DNA of 29,249 bases, taken from the NCBI GenBank assembly GCA_023430545.1, contig JAEZAF010000053.1, positions 1 through 29,249 on the forward strand. Direction: 5' to 3'. Origin of the DNA: Chloroflexota bacterium (GTDB taxonomy: Bacteria > Chloroflexota > Anaerolineae > Aggregatilineales > Phototrophicaceae). A program made the translations under genes and the position numbers. The notes below the pieces were generated by a model. It was not told the DNA's origin, did not search any database, and saw nothing but the letters and a program-made list of their open reading frames with translations. Below, piece after piece: positions 7,362 through 15,713 of this stretch (positions within the stretch are counted from its first letter, which is position 1; each line of letters starts with the position of its first letter).

Positions 7362-7397
7362 GCTTTATATCGCTGTAATGTGGGTAAAAACGCACTG

Positions 7398-7598
7398 ATG
7401 AAACCTGACAAACCTACGCCGGACAGCCACCTGCCATCACAGACTGATGCCGAACCGTCGGTGGTGCGGATACCACCTCCACTGCCGAATTACACCCTCT
7501 CGACTGTCTGCCCCAACTGCACAGCGCCAACCTACCGCCGCGCCTGCAAGGTCCGCTGTGACCGCTGCGGTTTCATGTGGGATTGCAGCGAACTGTGA
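7398..7598 (+). CDS. Small zinc-ribbon protein, function unknown
   Basis: From the ATG at 7398 this encodes 66 residues. The N-terminal half is Pro/Ser/Asp-rich and probably disordered. The C-terminal half has a cysteine pattern CPNC then CKVRCDRCGFMWDC, consistent with a zinc ribbon. Such small ribbons occur in many unrelated bacterial proteins, so no function is assigned. A GTG at 7380 in the same frame would add six residues. Neither start has a good ribosome-binding site. It lies between the tRNA-Cys terminator and copy 2 of the non-coding repeat. Confidence 0.65.
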   Translation: MKPDKPTPDSHLPSQTDAEPSVVRIPPPLPNYTLSTVCPNCTAPTYRRACKVRCDRCGFMWDCSEL

Positions 7599-7670
7599 CC
7601 CTTGTTCATAAGTTTGCACATGGGGCCGGAATCATCCGGGCCTTATGAGTGCCTGTACATGTTGTGTATG

Positions 7671-8004
7671 TATTGCATCATTTTGCAGCAGAATAGTGCC
7701 TGTAGCAGCATAATGCTGCTGCAAGCCGGGTCTATGTTCAGATGTTCAGGTTCAAATCTGCTTGCAGCGGCAACAGCAGCACAAAAAATTTATGTGCTGC
7801 CGCAACCATTCCTACCTCAAAATGAGCGGCGATGACTGAGTTGCAGCGTAAATACGCTGCTAGCTGCTGCTGCCGCACAAAAATTTTGTGCGGCAGCAAC
7901 AAGGATACGATGTTAAGGTGCAGGACATTACAGTATAGCACAGATGTTCTCACTGTGCGGTTAGAGTTTTCAAACTCTCGAAGGAATACTGCAAAGTGCT
8001 GCTG
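7671..8004 (-). repeat. Structured non-coding repeat, copy 2 (inverted relative to copy 1)
   Basis: Read on the minus strand this matches copy 1 (1307-1655) with point changes and one gap of about 32 bases. It fills most of the 7599-8007 gap between convergent genes. Hairpins are: 7963-7978 (AGAGTTT / AAACTCT), 7869-7897 (perfect GCTGCCGCACAAAA / TTTTGTGCGGCAGC), 7843-7860 (GCAGCGTA / TACGCTGC), 7776-7800 (GCAGCACA / TGTGCTGC) and 7685-7722 (GCAGCA / TGCTGC, with an inner AGCAGCAT / ATGCTGCT). Similarity to copy 1 is clear from 7671 to about 7974. The last 30 bases (to 8004) are included because they hold a GCAGCACTTTGCAG motif also found at the opposite end of copy 1. The right border is only a few bases from the stop codon of the next gene. 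Confidence 0.83.
7932..7940 (-). promoter_or_regulatory. Extended -10 element inside repeat copy 2
   Basis: On the minus strand the sequence reads TGCTATACT, a good extended -10 placed upstream of the main hairpins. The equivalent in copy 1 (about 1341-1349) is TGCTACACT. No -35 box is evident. It could drive transcription of the hairpin region as an RNA. Confidence 0.35.
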
Positions 8005-8007
8005 CGA

Positions 8008-8952
8008 TCAGAAACGCTGGTGCTCGGCTTTGCTCGGCTGGACCTGGATCATTTCGTCCAGTGAGGTGACACACAGGATACCGGACAGCGCGAAGGCCAG
8101 TGTGCCATCATCGGCAATTGCCATCGTATTGGGCGCGACCGCTACAGGGGGAAGATCGGCCAGAAGCTGAAGCTGACGCGCATTGGCTAACAGGTCGATG
8201 GCGAAGCGCTGATAGCACAGGCTGAGATCCGTGCCGGAGTACACCCGCACCACGCCTGACTCAAGATCGGTCACAGCGATCCACTGTCCATCCGGTGAAC
8301 AGATCAGACTGCCAATGTCGAAATGGGTGGCGATGCGCTGCAAGACGCTGCCAGAGGCACTGGCCTTGACGATGCTGCGGCCATCACTGGCAAAGATCAC
8401 CGCGGCCTTACGTGCAATCGCCAGCGACGGTATCAGCCCATCCACGATATTAAGCTGAAGCGAGTACATCCCCAGCCGTTTTTCCCCGCGATAAAGATGG
8501 AGCTTGCCTTTGTTATCCAACCCGGCGACATACTCACCCGTCGAGTCGAGTGCAAGGCGGCTCAGCGTGCGCGTCCCACGTACATCCAGACGAACCTCGT
8601 CGCTGCCATAGGTCAGATGAGCATAGATTTCGGCTGGCCCGGACTGATACAGCACTGTCTCGCCAGACGATGCGCGGTAAATGGTCTCGAAGGCAGTTCT
8701 GATTTTGGGAAGCGGCGCATCATTGGGGGCGCGCAGGGACTGGATGAACTCGTGCCACGCCAGCGTATTGCGGTCATCCACTTCGGGGAACTCGATCACC
8801 TCATCGGCGATCATCGTGCCACGCTGAAGGTCGTAATAGGTGACGCGGTCCCGCCGCCACCATGCCGCCAGCAGAGAGGCTTTTCCAGCCTGACCGTCAA
8901 GAATATCGAGCTGCTGTACGCTCTGATTGGTGAGGTGCAAACGCCACGCCAT
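8008..8952 (-). CDS. Beta-propeller-like protein, function unknown
   Basis: The 314-residue product has no signal peptide or membrane segment, so it is probably cytoplasmic. The second half looks like WD40/PQQ-type blades, with recurring patterns such as LALDSTGEYVAGLDNKGKLHLYRG, ICSPDGQWIAVTDLESGVVRVYSG and MAIADDGTLAFALSG. These mark perhaps four to five blades. The N-terminal half contains WWRRDRVTYYDLQRG and is less clear. It lies 111 bp after the gene ending at 9064 on the same strand, so the two may be co-transcribed. The stop codon nearly touches the inner edge of repeat copy 2, so the last few residues may derive from the element's junction. No function is assigned. Confidence 0.75.
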   Translation of the reverse strand: MAWRLHLTNQSVQQLDILDGQAGKASLLAAWWRRDRVTYYDLQRGTMIADEVIEFPEVDDRNTLAWHEFIQSLRAPNDAPLPKIRTAFETIYRASSGETVLYQSGPAEIYAHLTYGSDEVRLDVRGTRTLSRLALDSTGEYVAGLDNKGKLHLYRGEKRLGMYSLQLNIVDGLIPSLAIARKAAVIFASDGRSIVKASASGSVLQRIATHFDIGSLICSPDGQWIAVTDLESGVVRVYSGTDLSLCYQRFAIDLLANARQLQLLADLPPVAVAPNTMAIADDGTLAFALSGILCVTSLDEMIQVQPSKAEHQRF

Positions 8953-9063
8953 GACTCAATACTTGGGATAATTTGGGATATATTCAATAGCATAACCGCA
9001 CTTGCCGATTAGATCAAATTAAGGATTTGCCGTTTCGCAGAACCAGCCCACAAAAGGCAATGG

Positions 9064-9765
9064 TTATCGGGCAATTGAGTCATCATCGAGCAGTTCGGAA
9101 AGATCCTGAAGGATATTCCATGCGGTGGTCTGGATACCGCGAATGTAGGCGATGCGTTCCGGCGACAGTTCAGGCGATTCCAGCAGGGTGCGCGTGGTAT
9201 CCAGCCGCCACTTCCAGTGAAGTGCCAGTTCACGGAGCCGGTCTTCCAGCAGAGAAAGCTCATGGATGGGTTCGGATTCGTCGTCCTGAAAATCATCCAA
9301 CACACCCTGAAGCTGTGTGCCGGTTTCCGGTGTGGGTTCCGGTTCTGGCTCGGACGGCAGTGGTGTCTCGGCGGGGCTGGCAGCCTCGACAGATGATAAG
9401 GTTGAGACGCTCTCCGTGATGCTGGATGCAGCCAGCAGGACGCGTTCGATCAGCAGAATCACTTCACGGTAGGAGGATGCTTCGGCGGTCTGCCTGCGCT
9501 GTAAAAGGGGACGACGCCAGAACGGAGCCGCGCTGATCTCGTGCTGATAGCGCTGATTCAGCAGATCAATTTCGACCATCACCTGCCGCTGCATCTGCTC
9601 CAACTGACGCACCACACCGGCCACCAGTGCCCGTGTTTCCGCCGGATTCAAGGCCGCCTCCGGTGATGATGCTGCTGATACCTGAAGCTGTAACAAATGA
9701 AGGCGGAGCTGTTCGCTCCACACTGCGATCTGCTGCCGGAATGCCTCAATCGCTTCTGATGCCAT
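9064..9765 (-). CDS. Helical, Glu/Leu-rich protein of unknown function
   Basis: The 233-residue product shows three parts. First is an N-terminal helical region rich in Gln and Leu (EAFRQQIAVWSEQLRLHLLQLQ; VVRQLEQMQRQVMVEIDLLNQRY). Then comes a Pro/Glu-rich linker (PLPSEPEPEPTPETG). Last is a second helical region (SLLEDRLRELALHWKWRLDTTRTLLE). There is no signal peptide or TM segment. The ATG is preceded by AGGTGAGGTGAT, an extended Shine-Dalgarno like that of tsaD. It is first in a probable two-gene unit with the propeller-like protein. I recognise no family; a scaffold or coiled-coil role is only a guess. Confidence 0.7.
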   Translation of the reverse strand: MASEAIEAFRQQIAVWSEQLRLHLLQLQVSAASSPEAALNPAETRALVAGVVRQLEQMQRQVMVEIDLLNQRYQHEISAAPFWRRPLLQRRQTAEASSYREVILLIERVLLAASSITESVSTLSSVEAASPAETPLPSEPEPEPTPETGTQLQGVLDDFQDDESEPIHELSLLEDRLRELALHWKWRLDTTRTLLESPELSPERIAYIRGIQTTAWNILQDLSELLDDDSIAR

Positions 9766-9939
9766 CCAATCACCTCACCTGTGCCCTGCCAGCCTGCACT
9801 GAGTCTGACGGCCGGTGACGACCGACAGATCAAACCAGATTGTAACGGACGATGCCTGGACGCGCATTATCCGCTGTGTGAGGGTGTCATGAAGAGTGGC
9901 CCATATGCACCAAGTTAAGGGTTTTAGGGCGGAAAAGCA

Positions 9940-10012
9940 CCCCATCCCCGACCCTTCCCCCACTCGCTGCCGACGGAAAGAGCATCCGTCGTTCGCTCCG
10001 AGGGAAGGGAGA
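9940..10012. repeat. REP-like palindromic intergenic element
   Basis: The 9766-10146 gap holds a nested palindrome: outer arms CCCTTCCC (9952-9959) and GGGAAGGG (10002-10009), inner hairpin CGACGGA / TCCGTCG. The CCCCATCCCCGACCC...GAGGGAAGGGAG style recalls dispersed intergenic palindromes seen in other bacterial genomes. No gene is seen in the rest of the gap. Confidence 0.55.
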
Positions 10013-10146
10013 AAACAGGCGATGCGAAGGCAGCATTATTTGCTGTAGCAGTTAAGAGGTGAGGTTTTTGACCGATACATGCCTGTTTTCAAATGTGTAA
10101 TTTGCTTAACTTGCTACGTATGGGATGTAATGAACAGTGCCCTGCC

Positions 10147-11784
10147 CTACAGCGGCATGGTCGCCAGCACGCGCTGGACCTTCAGTGCCAGATGCAGAAT
10201 CAGACGGTTATCGGCATCATCGAGATTCATGCCGGTCAGCTTGCTGATCTGGTCCAGCCGGTAGACCAGCGTATTACGGTGCACGGCCAGATCAGTCGCG
10301 GCTTTCGCCAGATTACCATTGGCCTCGAAAAAGCCGTTCAGGGTGCGCAGCAGTTCACCCTGTTTACGCTCGTCATGCTCCACCAGCGGATACAGCGCCT
10401 CTTCATAAAAACGGCGCAGCGGTTCCAGACTGCGGTCTTTCAGCGACAGGAGGAACTGATACAGCTTCAGATCGCTGTAAAAGGTGGTGGTTTCGTGTTC
10501 GCCCAGTTCCTGCGCGATGCTTAATGCGTCCTTGGCTTCGCGATAGGCTTCACGCAGTGAGTGGAGTTCCTGCACCGGACGGCTGACTCCGGCCATCACC
10601 AGCCCTGAGGGTGAACGGTTCGAGAGCTGAATGCGCGTTTCCTCGATCAGCTCACGCAGACGGTCCACACGCCCTTCGTTCTCGACCGGATAGAGGACGA
10701 CCATGACATCGACATACTGACCGACCGCACCATTGATCTGACGGCGCACCATGTCGTCACGCACGAAGGACAGCAGTGACTCCAGCGGCAGTGAAGTCCC
10801 GGCGCGGGTTGTCGCACGGTAAACGGCCACCAGATATTGTGCAGACGGCGAAAATCCACTCTGCTGGGCGCGGGTCATCAGCAGATCGTCATCGACGGGT
10901 GTACCGCTTAACCACATCTGAATCCAGTCTCCGCGGGCCTGCTCGACAGCAGATGCAATCGCACGCGATTTCGCCAGTTCGATGGCGCAGACATCAGCCC
11001 CATAGGTGAGGACCATACGGTCGAAGTCATTTAACTCCGGCTGGCTGCCGACAAGTGTCAGATAACCGGCGATGCGTTTTTCAACTTTCAGCAGGGTCGT
11101 CTGTCCGATAGGACTGGGGACAATCGCGCCCTGTGTGGTGGGGGCTTCACGATTCAGCCAGTTCTGGAAGGCGCTGTATGGCAGGCTGACACCGCCACCG
11201 CGTCCATTGCTCATGGCACGGCGCATGGTACTTGGATAAACCTGTGACATCAGCACACCGGCATCGTCATGGACGACGACCGGTTTGGCAGTCGCCCCGG
11301 CGATCACCTGAAGCAGACTGGTCAGATCGCGATTTTCCGCCGCCAGCCGTGTGAGCTGCCGCTGGATTTCGATCGCCCGCTGCGTGAACTGCGCTTCCTG
11401 ATTGGCGATCAGCTTATTGACGGCACGCTCGACATTTGGGAGATGACTGCTGTCTGGCAGGCGCAGCAGGCCAATCTGCTGCTGCTGTGCGGCTTCAATC
11501 GCAGACGGTGGGATCTCTTCACGGACGGCGATGGCGCTGATCCCTGCCTCTGCCAGACTGTTAATAACCTCGGTGAGGGTGATGCGGCTGTCATAGTTGC
11601 GCAGCAGATCCAGCGAGACAAGCGCCAGTTCGCCCCCATAAATATCGGGGAAGGCGGGGGGCTGTGCGCGGACGGTCACGCACCAGTTGACCTGAGTATC
11701 TGCCGAACCTGCGACCAGCATGGTATCAATGGGTGTTGCAAACTGAAGTACAGATTGTAACGATACAGCGTTATTCTCGGTCAT
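10147..11784 (-). CDS. PucR-family transcriptional regulator (CdaR-like)
   Basis: The product is about 545 residues. The N-terminal third matches the PucR sensing domain (ELALVSLDLLRNYDSRITLTEVINSLAEAGISAIAVR..IPPSAIEAAQQQQIGLLRLP). The middle has a GAF-like or GGDEF-related region (VVVHDDAG, then YLVAVYRATT). The C-terminus has the PucR-type helix-turn-helix, NLAKAATDLAVHRNTLVYRLDQI, and ends LHLALKVQRVLA. Known members activate purine, sugar-acid or amino-acid catabolic genes in response to a metabolite. The target is unclear because no catabolic operon adjoins it. I prefer the ATG at 11784. The ATG at 11805 lacks a ribosome-binding site, although the support at 11784 (TTGGAAAAAG) is also weak. 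It appears to be a single-gene unit. Confidence 0.9.
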   Translation of the reverse strand: MTENNAVSLQSVLQFATPIDTMLVAGSADTQVNWCVTVRAQPPAFPDIYGGELALVSLDLLRNYDSRITLTEVINSLAEAGISAIAVREEIPPSAIEAAQQQQIGLLRLPDSSHLPNVERAVNKLIANQEAQFTQRAIEIQRQLTRLAAENRDLTSLLQVIAGATAKPVVVHDDAGVLMSQVYPSTMRRAMSNGRGGGVSLPYSAFQNWLNREAPTTQGAIVPSPIGQTTLLKVEKRIAGYLTLVGSQPELNDFDRMVLTYGADVCAIELAKSRAIASAVEQARGDWIQMWLSGTPVDDDLLMTRAQQSGFSPSAQYLVAVYRATTRAGTSLPLESLLSFVRDDMVRRQINGAVGQYVDVMVVLYPVENEGRVDRLRELIEETRIQLSNRSPSGLVMAGVSRPVQELHSLREAYREAKDALSIAQELGEHETTTFYSDLKLYQFLLSLKDRSLEPLRRFYEEALYPLVEHDERKQGELLRTLNGFFEANGNLAKAATDLAVHRNTLVYRLDQISKLTGMNLDDADNRLILHLALKVQRVLATMPL

Positions 11785-11974
11785 CTTTTTCCAATTCTGC
11801 CCCATTGCGCCAATCTGTTGTCATAAATAGACATAGAGAAAAGGCGTTAGTGTGATTTAACAGTGGCTCTGAACACTCCGATCATTTTAGAAGACATCGT
11901 GAGAAGATGTTTTAGAAACAATTCCCAAATGAATAGATCATGCATTGGTGATTATAACTAATTCCGCGGCGTGG

Positions 11975-12016
11975 AGATAAAAATAAAGCAGGAAGATGTA
12001 CAAATCACCCTGCTTT
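11975..12016 (-). terminator. Possible second terminator downstream of ileS
   Basis: Stem AAAGCAGG / CCTGCTTT with a 16-nt loop. On the minus strand it is followed by ATTTTTATC. It lies in the 11785-12182 gap, which otherwise shows no gene, and would back up the stronger hairpin nearer to ileS. Confidence 0.45.
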
Positions 12017-12116
12017 ACCTTTGGCACTTTTTTATAGAAGGTTTGCGAATATCCTGAACATTATCAAACTGTGGATGCAGATGGGCGGGAAGAACCTCGC
12101 CCTGCATGATATGCAT

Positions 12117-12150
12117 AAAAGATAAGGACCGGAAGAATCCGGCCCTTATC
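12117..12150 (-). terminator. Intrinsic terminator of ileS
   Basis: Stem GATAAGGgCCGG / CCGGtCCTTATC (one internal mismatch, six-base loop) followed by TTTT on the minus strand, starting about 33 bp after the ileS stop. Confidence 0.85.
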
Positions 12151-12182
12151 AAAGCTGCTGGCGTTCAGAGATGGGGTTTCAG

Positions 12183-15100
12183 CTACTTCGCCTGCTGTTT
12201 GACGCGCTTGACACCGATGGTAAGCTTTTCGCCCCGGATCGAGGTATCCTGCTTTGGATCGTCATTCGGCGCGAACTCCGCCCGGAAGAAGCCGTTCTTT
12301 GCTTCCCCTTCCTTGAGCGATGCACCAAGCGTCTCTTCGCGGATGTAATCAGCAAACTGCTGGATCGCCGCGCTGAGCTTTTCGCTGGCGCTGTAGACGA
12401 TGTCGATTTTGTCTTCGATCTCGAAGTCAGCATCCTTGCGCGTGCTCTGGATACGGCGGACGACTTCACGCGCCAGCCCTTCCTGAATCAGACTCTCGGT
12501 CAGGGTGGTATCCAGGGCGGCGAGATATCCGGCTTCCTCTGCGACTGCGAAGCCCTGAGCAGCACCCTGGAGCACCTCGACCTCTTCAGGTGTCGCTTCG
12601 TAGGTCTTGCCGTCCACCTCAGCGGTGATGTTCTCACCACGGCGGAGCGCCTGCGCCCATGCACGTACCTGCTTCGGATCACCTTCGCGCAGCGCCTTCT
12701 GTACTTTCGGGAATTCCTGCCCGAACTTTTTACCGAGCAGACGCGGGATCGGGTTCAGGCTGAAAGTGACCACTTCATCGGCGTCCTTCAGCGAGACGAT
12801 CTGCTTGACGTTCAACTCGGTTCTGATCAGATCGCCCAGTTTCTCCAGCGCTTCGGCTTCCCATTTTTCACGGGTGACGAACTGCGCGGCGGCCAGCGGC
12901 TGACGCACACCGAGTTCGGCGTTTTCACGGGCGGCGCGGCCAAGGCTGACGAGCTTCTGCACCACATCCATCTCGTCACGCAGACGCTGATTGACCAGCG
13001 CTTCGTTGACTTCCGGCCAGTCGGCCAGATGCACGCTTTCCGGCGCATTCTTATCGATGCCGACGGTCAGACCGCGATACAGCATATCACTCAGCATCGG
13101 CATGGCCGGGGCGATCAGCTTCGAGACGGTCAGCAGGCATTCGTAGAGGGTGGCATAAGCGCCGAACTTGTCAGCATCATTCTCACCCTTCCAGAAGCGG
13201 CGGCGGCTCAGGCGGACGTACCAGTTGCTAAGCTGTTCGACGAACGCCTGCACCGGACGGGTCGAACCGGGCGCGTCATAGCGGTCATAGGCGTTGGTCA
13301 CATCCCGCACCAGATTGTGCAGTTCTGCCAATGCCCACTGATCGAGGATGTCACGATCCTTAACCGCCGGGGCCTTGGCGTCCGGTGTCCAGCCATCGAG
13401 ATTGGCGTAGGTCACAAAGAAGCTGTAGGTATTCCACAAAGTGGACCAGAACTTCTTGACGACATCGCCGACCAGATCCATCGAGAACCGTCGGGAATCA
13501 CCCGGCTGCGCGGCGGAGTACATATACCAGCGCATAGCGTCGGCCCCGTGCGTGTTCATCACATCATACGGGTCGATGATATTGCCCTTGCTCTTGGACA
13601 TCTTCTCGCCGTTGGCGTCGAGGATCAGGCCGAGGCAGACGACATTCTTAAAGGCGACGCTGTCGAATACCATCGTGCTGATCGAGTGCAGCGTATAGAA
13701 CCAGCCGCGAGTCTGGTCAACAGCTTCGCAGATATAATCCGCCGGATACTGCTCCTCGAACATCTCCTGATTGTGCAGCGGGTAGCCCCACTGCGCGACC
13801 GGCATCGAGCCACTGTCGAACCATACGTCAATCACATCCGGCACGCGGCGCATGGTCCCACCGGTCCCCTTGGGATTCGGGAAGGTGATGTTATCCACAT
13901 GCGGACGGTGCAGATCCAGATCCGACAGGTCGCGACCTGCCAGTTCGCTCAGTTCCGCCACACTGCCGACCGTCAGTGTATCGCCAGTGACATCGTCCAC
14001 CCAGATGGGAAGCGGCGTCCCCCAGTAGCGCTCACGGCCCAGCGCCCAGTCCTTGAGTTCATCCAGCCAGTTACCGAAACGTCCGTCGCGGACATGGCCG
14101 GGGACCCAGTTGATGGTCTGGTTGAGCCTGATCATCTCGTCGCGCTTCTTCGTAGTCGCGATGAACCATGAATCACGGGCGAGATACATCAGCGGCGTGC
14201 CGTCACGCCAGCAGTGCGGATAGTTATGCGTATACTTGCGGGATTTATACAGCAGGCCGCGTTCCTTGAGATCACGGACGATCTCAGGGTCGGCTTCCTT
14301 GAACCACATCCCACGGAATTTCGTGACGGCATCGATGAACGTCCCGTTCTGATGAACGGTGCGCAGTACGGGAAGGCCGTACTTCTTGCCGACTTCAAGG
14401 TCGTCTGCACCGAAGGCCGGGGCGATATGGACGATGCCAGTACCATCTTCGGTGCTGACGAAATCCCCGGTGACGACGTAGGCGTGATCTTCTTCAGCCG
14501 GCATGAAGGTGTACAGCGGGTTATAGTGCATCCCCGCCAGATCCCTGCCCTTGAAGCGCTTCACGACGGTGTAATTTTCCGGCGTTTCCAGCGCACGTTC
14601 GAGGGCGGCTTCGGCCAGAATCAACTGTTCGGTGCCTTCACCATGCAGCGTGGGGCCTTCGACCTGAACATAGTCGATATCTGCACCCACCGCCAGCGCG
14701 ACATTGCCGGGAAGCGTCCAGGGAGTCGTCGTCCATGCGAGGAAGTAGACGCCGGGCTTATCCCGCAGCGGGAAGCGCACATAGACACTCGGGTCAGTCA
14801 CTTCGTCGTAGCCGAGCGAAACTTCATGGCTGCTCAGAGGCGTGCCGCAGCGCGTGCAGAACGGAACGACCTTGAAGCCTTTATAGATCAGGTCCTTTTC
14901 AGAGAGCTGCTTGAGAATCCACCAGACGCTCTCGATGTAATCGTTGGTGAACGTCACATAGGCGTTATCCAGATCGGTCCAGTACGCCATGCGCTCCGTG
15001 AATTTTTCCCAGTCGGTGATATTCCGAAGCACACTGGCACGGGCTTTTTCGTTGAACTCTGCCACACCATAGGACTCAATCGCATGCTTGTCGGGCAGAT

Positions 15101-15404
15101 TGAGTTCTTTTTCGAGTGCGATCTCGACGGGCAGACCGTGTGTATCCCACCCACCCTTACGCAGGCAGTAATAGCCGCGCATGGTCTTATAGCGCGGGTA
15201 CATATCCTTGAAGGCACGCGCCAGCACATGATGCACCGCCGGACGACCGTTGACCGTAGGGGGGCCTTCATAGGTCACATATAAGGGACGACCTTCGCGC
15301 TCTTTGACCGAGCGTTCGAAGATCTTGTTTCGACGCCAGAAATCGAGCACTTCCTGCTCGAGATCCGGGATATTCACTTTCGCGTTTACTGCCTCAAACG
15401 CCAT
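12183..15404 (-). CDS. ileS: Isoleucyl-tRNA synthetase (type 2-like)
   Basis: This enzyme charges tRNA-Ile with isoleucine in the cytosol and edits valine. The 1073-residue length is usual for the family. The N-terminal catalytic core has GPPTVNGRP followed by AVHHVL (residues 56-61) in place of the canonical HIGH signature. The second class I motif, KMSKS, is at 601-605 in the block GEKMSKSKGNIIDPYDV. WDTHGLPVE and TTTPWTLPGNVALAV (editing-domain entry) are also present. The long C-terminal region ends in a tRNA-binding tail without an obvious Cys4 zinc knuckle, as in eukaryote-like type 2 IleRS. The start is ATG at 15404 with GGAG 8 bases upstream. The 310-bp upstream gap holds a candidate leader peptide and hairpins. 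Confidence 0.97.
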   Translation of the reverse strand: MAFEAVNAKVNIPDLEQEVLDFWRRNKIFERSVKEREGRPLYVTYEGPPTVNGRPAVHHVLARAFKDMYPRYKTMRGYYCLRKGGWDTHGLPVEIALEKELNLPDKHAIESYGVAEFNEKARASVLRNITDWEKFTERMAYWTDLDNAYVTFTNDYIESVWWILKQLSEKDLIYKGFKVVPFCTRCGTPLSSHEVSLGYDEVTDPSVYVRFPLRDKPGVYFLAWTTTPWTLPGNVALAVGADIDYVQVEGPTLHGEGTEQLILAEAALERALETPENYTVVKRFKGRDLAGMHYNPLYTFMPAEEDHAYVVTGDFVSTEDGTGIVHIAPAFGADDLEVGKKYGLPVLRTVHQNGTFIDAVTKFRGMWFKEADPEIVRDLKERGLLYKSRKYTHNYPHCWRDGTPLMYLARDSWFIATTKKRDEMIRLNQTINWVPGHVRDGRFGNWLDELKDWALGRERYWGTPLPIWVDDVTGDTLTVGSVAELSELAGRDLSDLDLHRPHVDNITFPNPKGTGGTMRRVPDVIDVWFDSGSMPVAQWGYPLHNQEMFEEQYPADYICEAVDQTRGWFYTLHSISTMVFDSVAFKNVVCLGLILDANGEKMSKSKGNIIDPYDVMNTHGADAMRWYMYSAAQPGDSRRFSMDLVGDVVKKFWSTLWNTYSFFVTYANLDGWTPDAKAPAVKDRDILDQWALAELHNLVRDVTNAYDRYDAPGSTRPVQAFVEQLSNWYVRLSRRRFWKGENDADKFGAYATLYECLLTVSKLIAPAMPMLSDMLYRGLTVGIDKNAPESVHLADWPEVNEALVNQRLRDEMDVVQKLVSLGRAARENAELGVRQPLAAAQFVTREKWEAEALEKLGDLIRTELNVKQIVSLKDADEVVTFSLNPIPRLLGKKFGQEFPKVQKALREGDPKQVRAWAQALRRGENITAEVDGKTYEATPEEVEVLQGAAQGFAVAEEAGYLAALDTTLTESLIQEGLAREVVRRIQSTRKDADFEIEDKIDIVYSASEKLSAAIQQFADYIREETLGASLKEGEAKNGFFRAEFAPNDDPKQDTSIRGEKLTIGVKRVKQQAK

Positions 15405-15456
15405 GTAGTATCTCCACGTTTGTAATGATCTGATAGGGTGATGAAAGGGGAAAACG

Positions 15457-15475
15457 GAAAAGACAGGGGCTTTTC
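15457..15475 (-). promoter_or_regulatory. Leader hairpin upstream of ileS
   Basis: GAAAAG / CTTTTC with a 7-nt loop, followed on the minus strand by CGTTTTCCCCTTT. It could act as a weak terminator in an attenuator. A 7-bp pairing is also possible between 15527-15533 (inside the leader ORF) and 15475-15481, next to this hairpin. Confidence 0.35.
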
Positions 15476-15498
15476 GCGTGTCGCTGACTCAAACCGTT

Positions 15499-15561
15499 TC
15501 AATCGAGCCGTATCAGGTTGGCAATAACACGCGGTGTGAGTACTGCCTCACTCACGACCAC
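15499..15561 (-). CDS. Candidate ileS leader peptide (20 residues)
   Basis: A short ORF begins at a GTG (15561) with a perfect AGGAGG (15574-15569) 7 bases upstream. This is the best ribosome-binding site in the region. It ends 94 bp before the ileS ATG. Half of its codons are for branched-chain residues: Val in positions 2, 3, 7 and 12 by the codon table, with Val, Leu or Ile also elsewhere, and Ile at positions 13 (ATT) and 17 (the rare ATA). It overlaps a GTGAGT / ACTCAC hairpin. I infer ribosome-mediated control of ileS by isoleucyl-tRNA availability. It could also be a chance ORF with no regulatory role. Confidence 0.45.
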   Translation of the reverse strand: MVVSEAVLTPRVIANLIRLD

Positions 15562-15713
15562 GCTGGCACCTCCTATTATCCTGACAAACAGGGCATAACG
15601 AATATTATCACCTAATTTGCAGTTTTACGGTAGAGTGCAGCTTCGATTAGCGCTATGATGAAGCGGTTCATCGTATCCGATCAGCAATCTGCACCCGATT
15701 CAGGATCATCTTC

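Noticed and set aside
7738..7953. 71-codon ORF inside repeat copy 2, with a partner in copy 1
   Set aside because: A one-base indel between the copies shifts the frame and the encoded residues are not conserved; only the hairpins are.
12171..14171. 666-codon ORF on the plus strand
   Set aside because: It lies fully antisense to ileS, has no family motifs or ribosome-binding site, and is rich in residues that mirror ileS codons. It is a codon-bias shadow.
14214..15284. 356-codon ORF on the plus strand
   Set aside because: Antisense to the N-terminal part of ileS, with no recognisable motif.
15499..15580. T-box riboswitch upstream of ileS
   Set aside because: An ACCGCGTG is present, but the TGG pairing site for the tRNA end and a clear specifier stem are missing.
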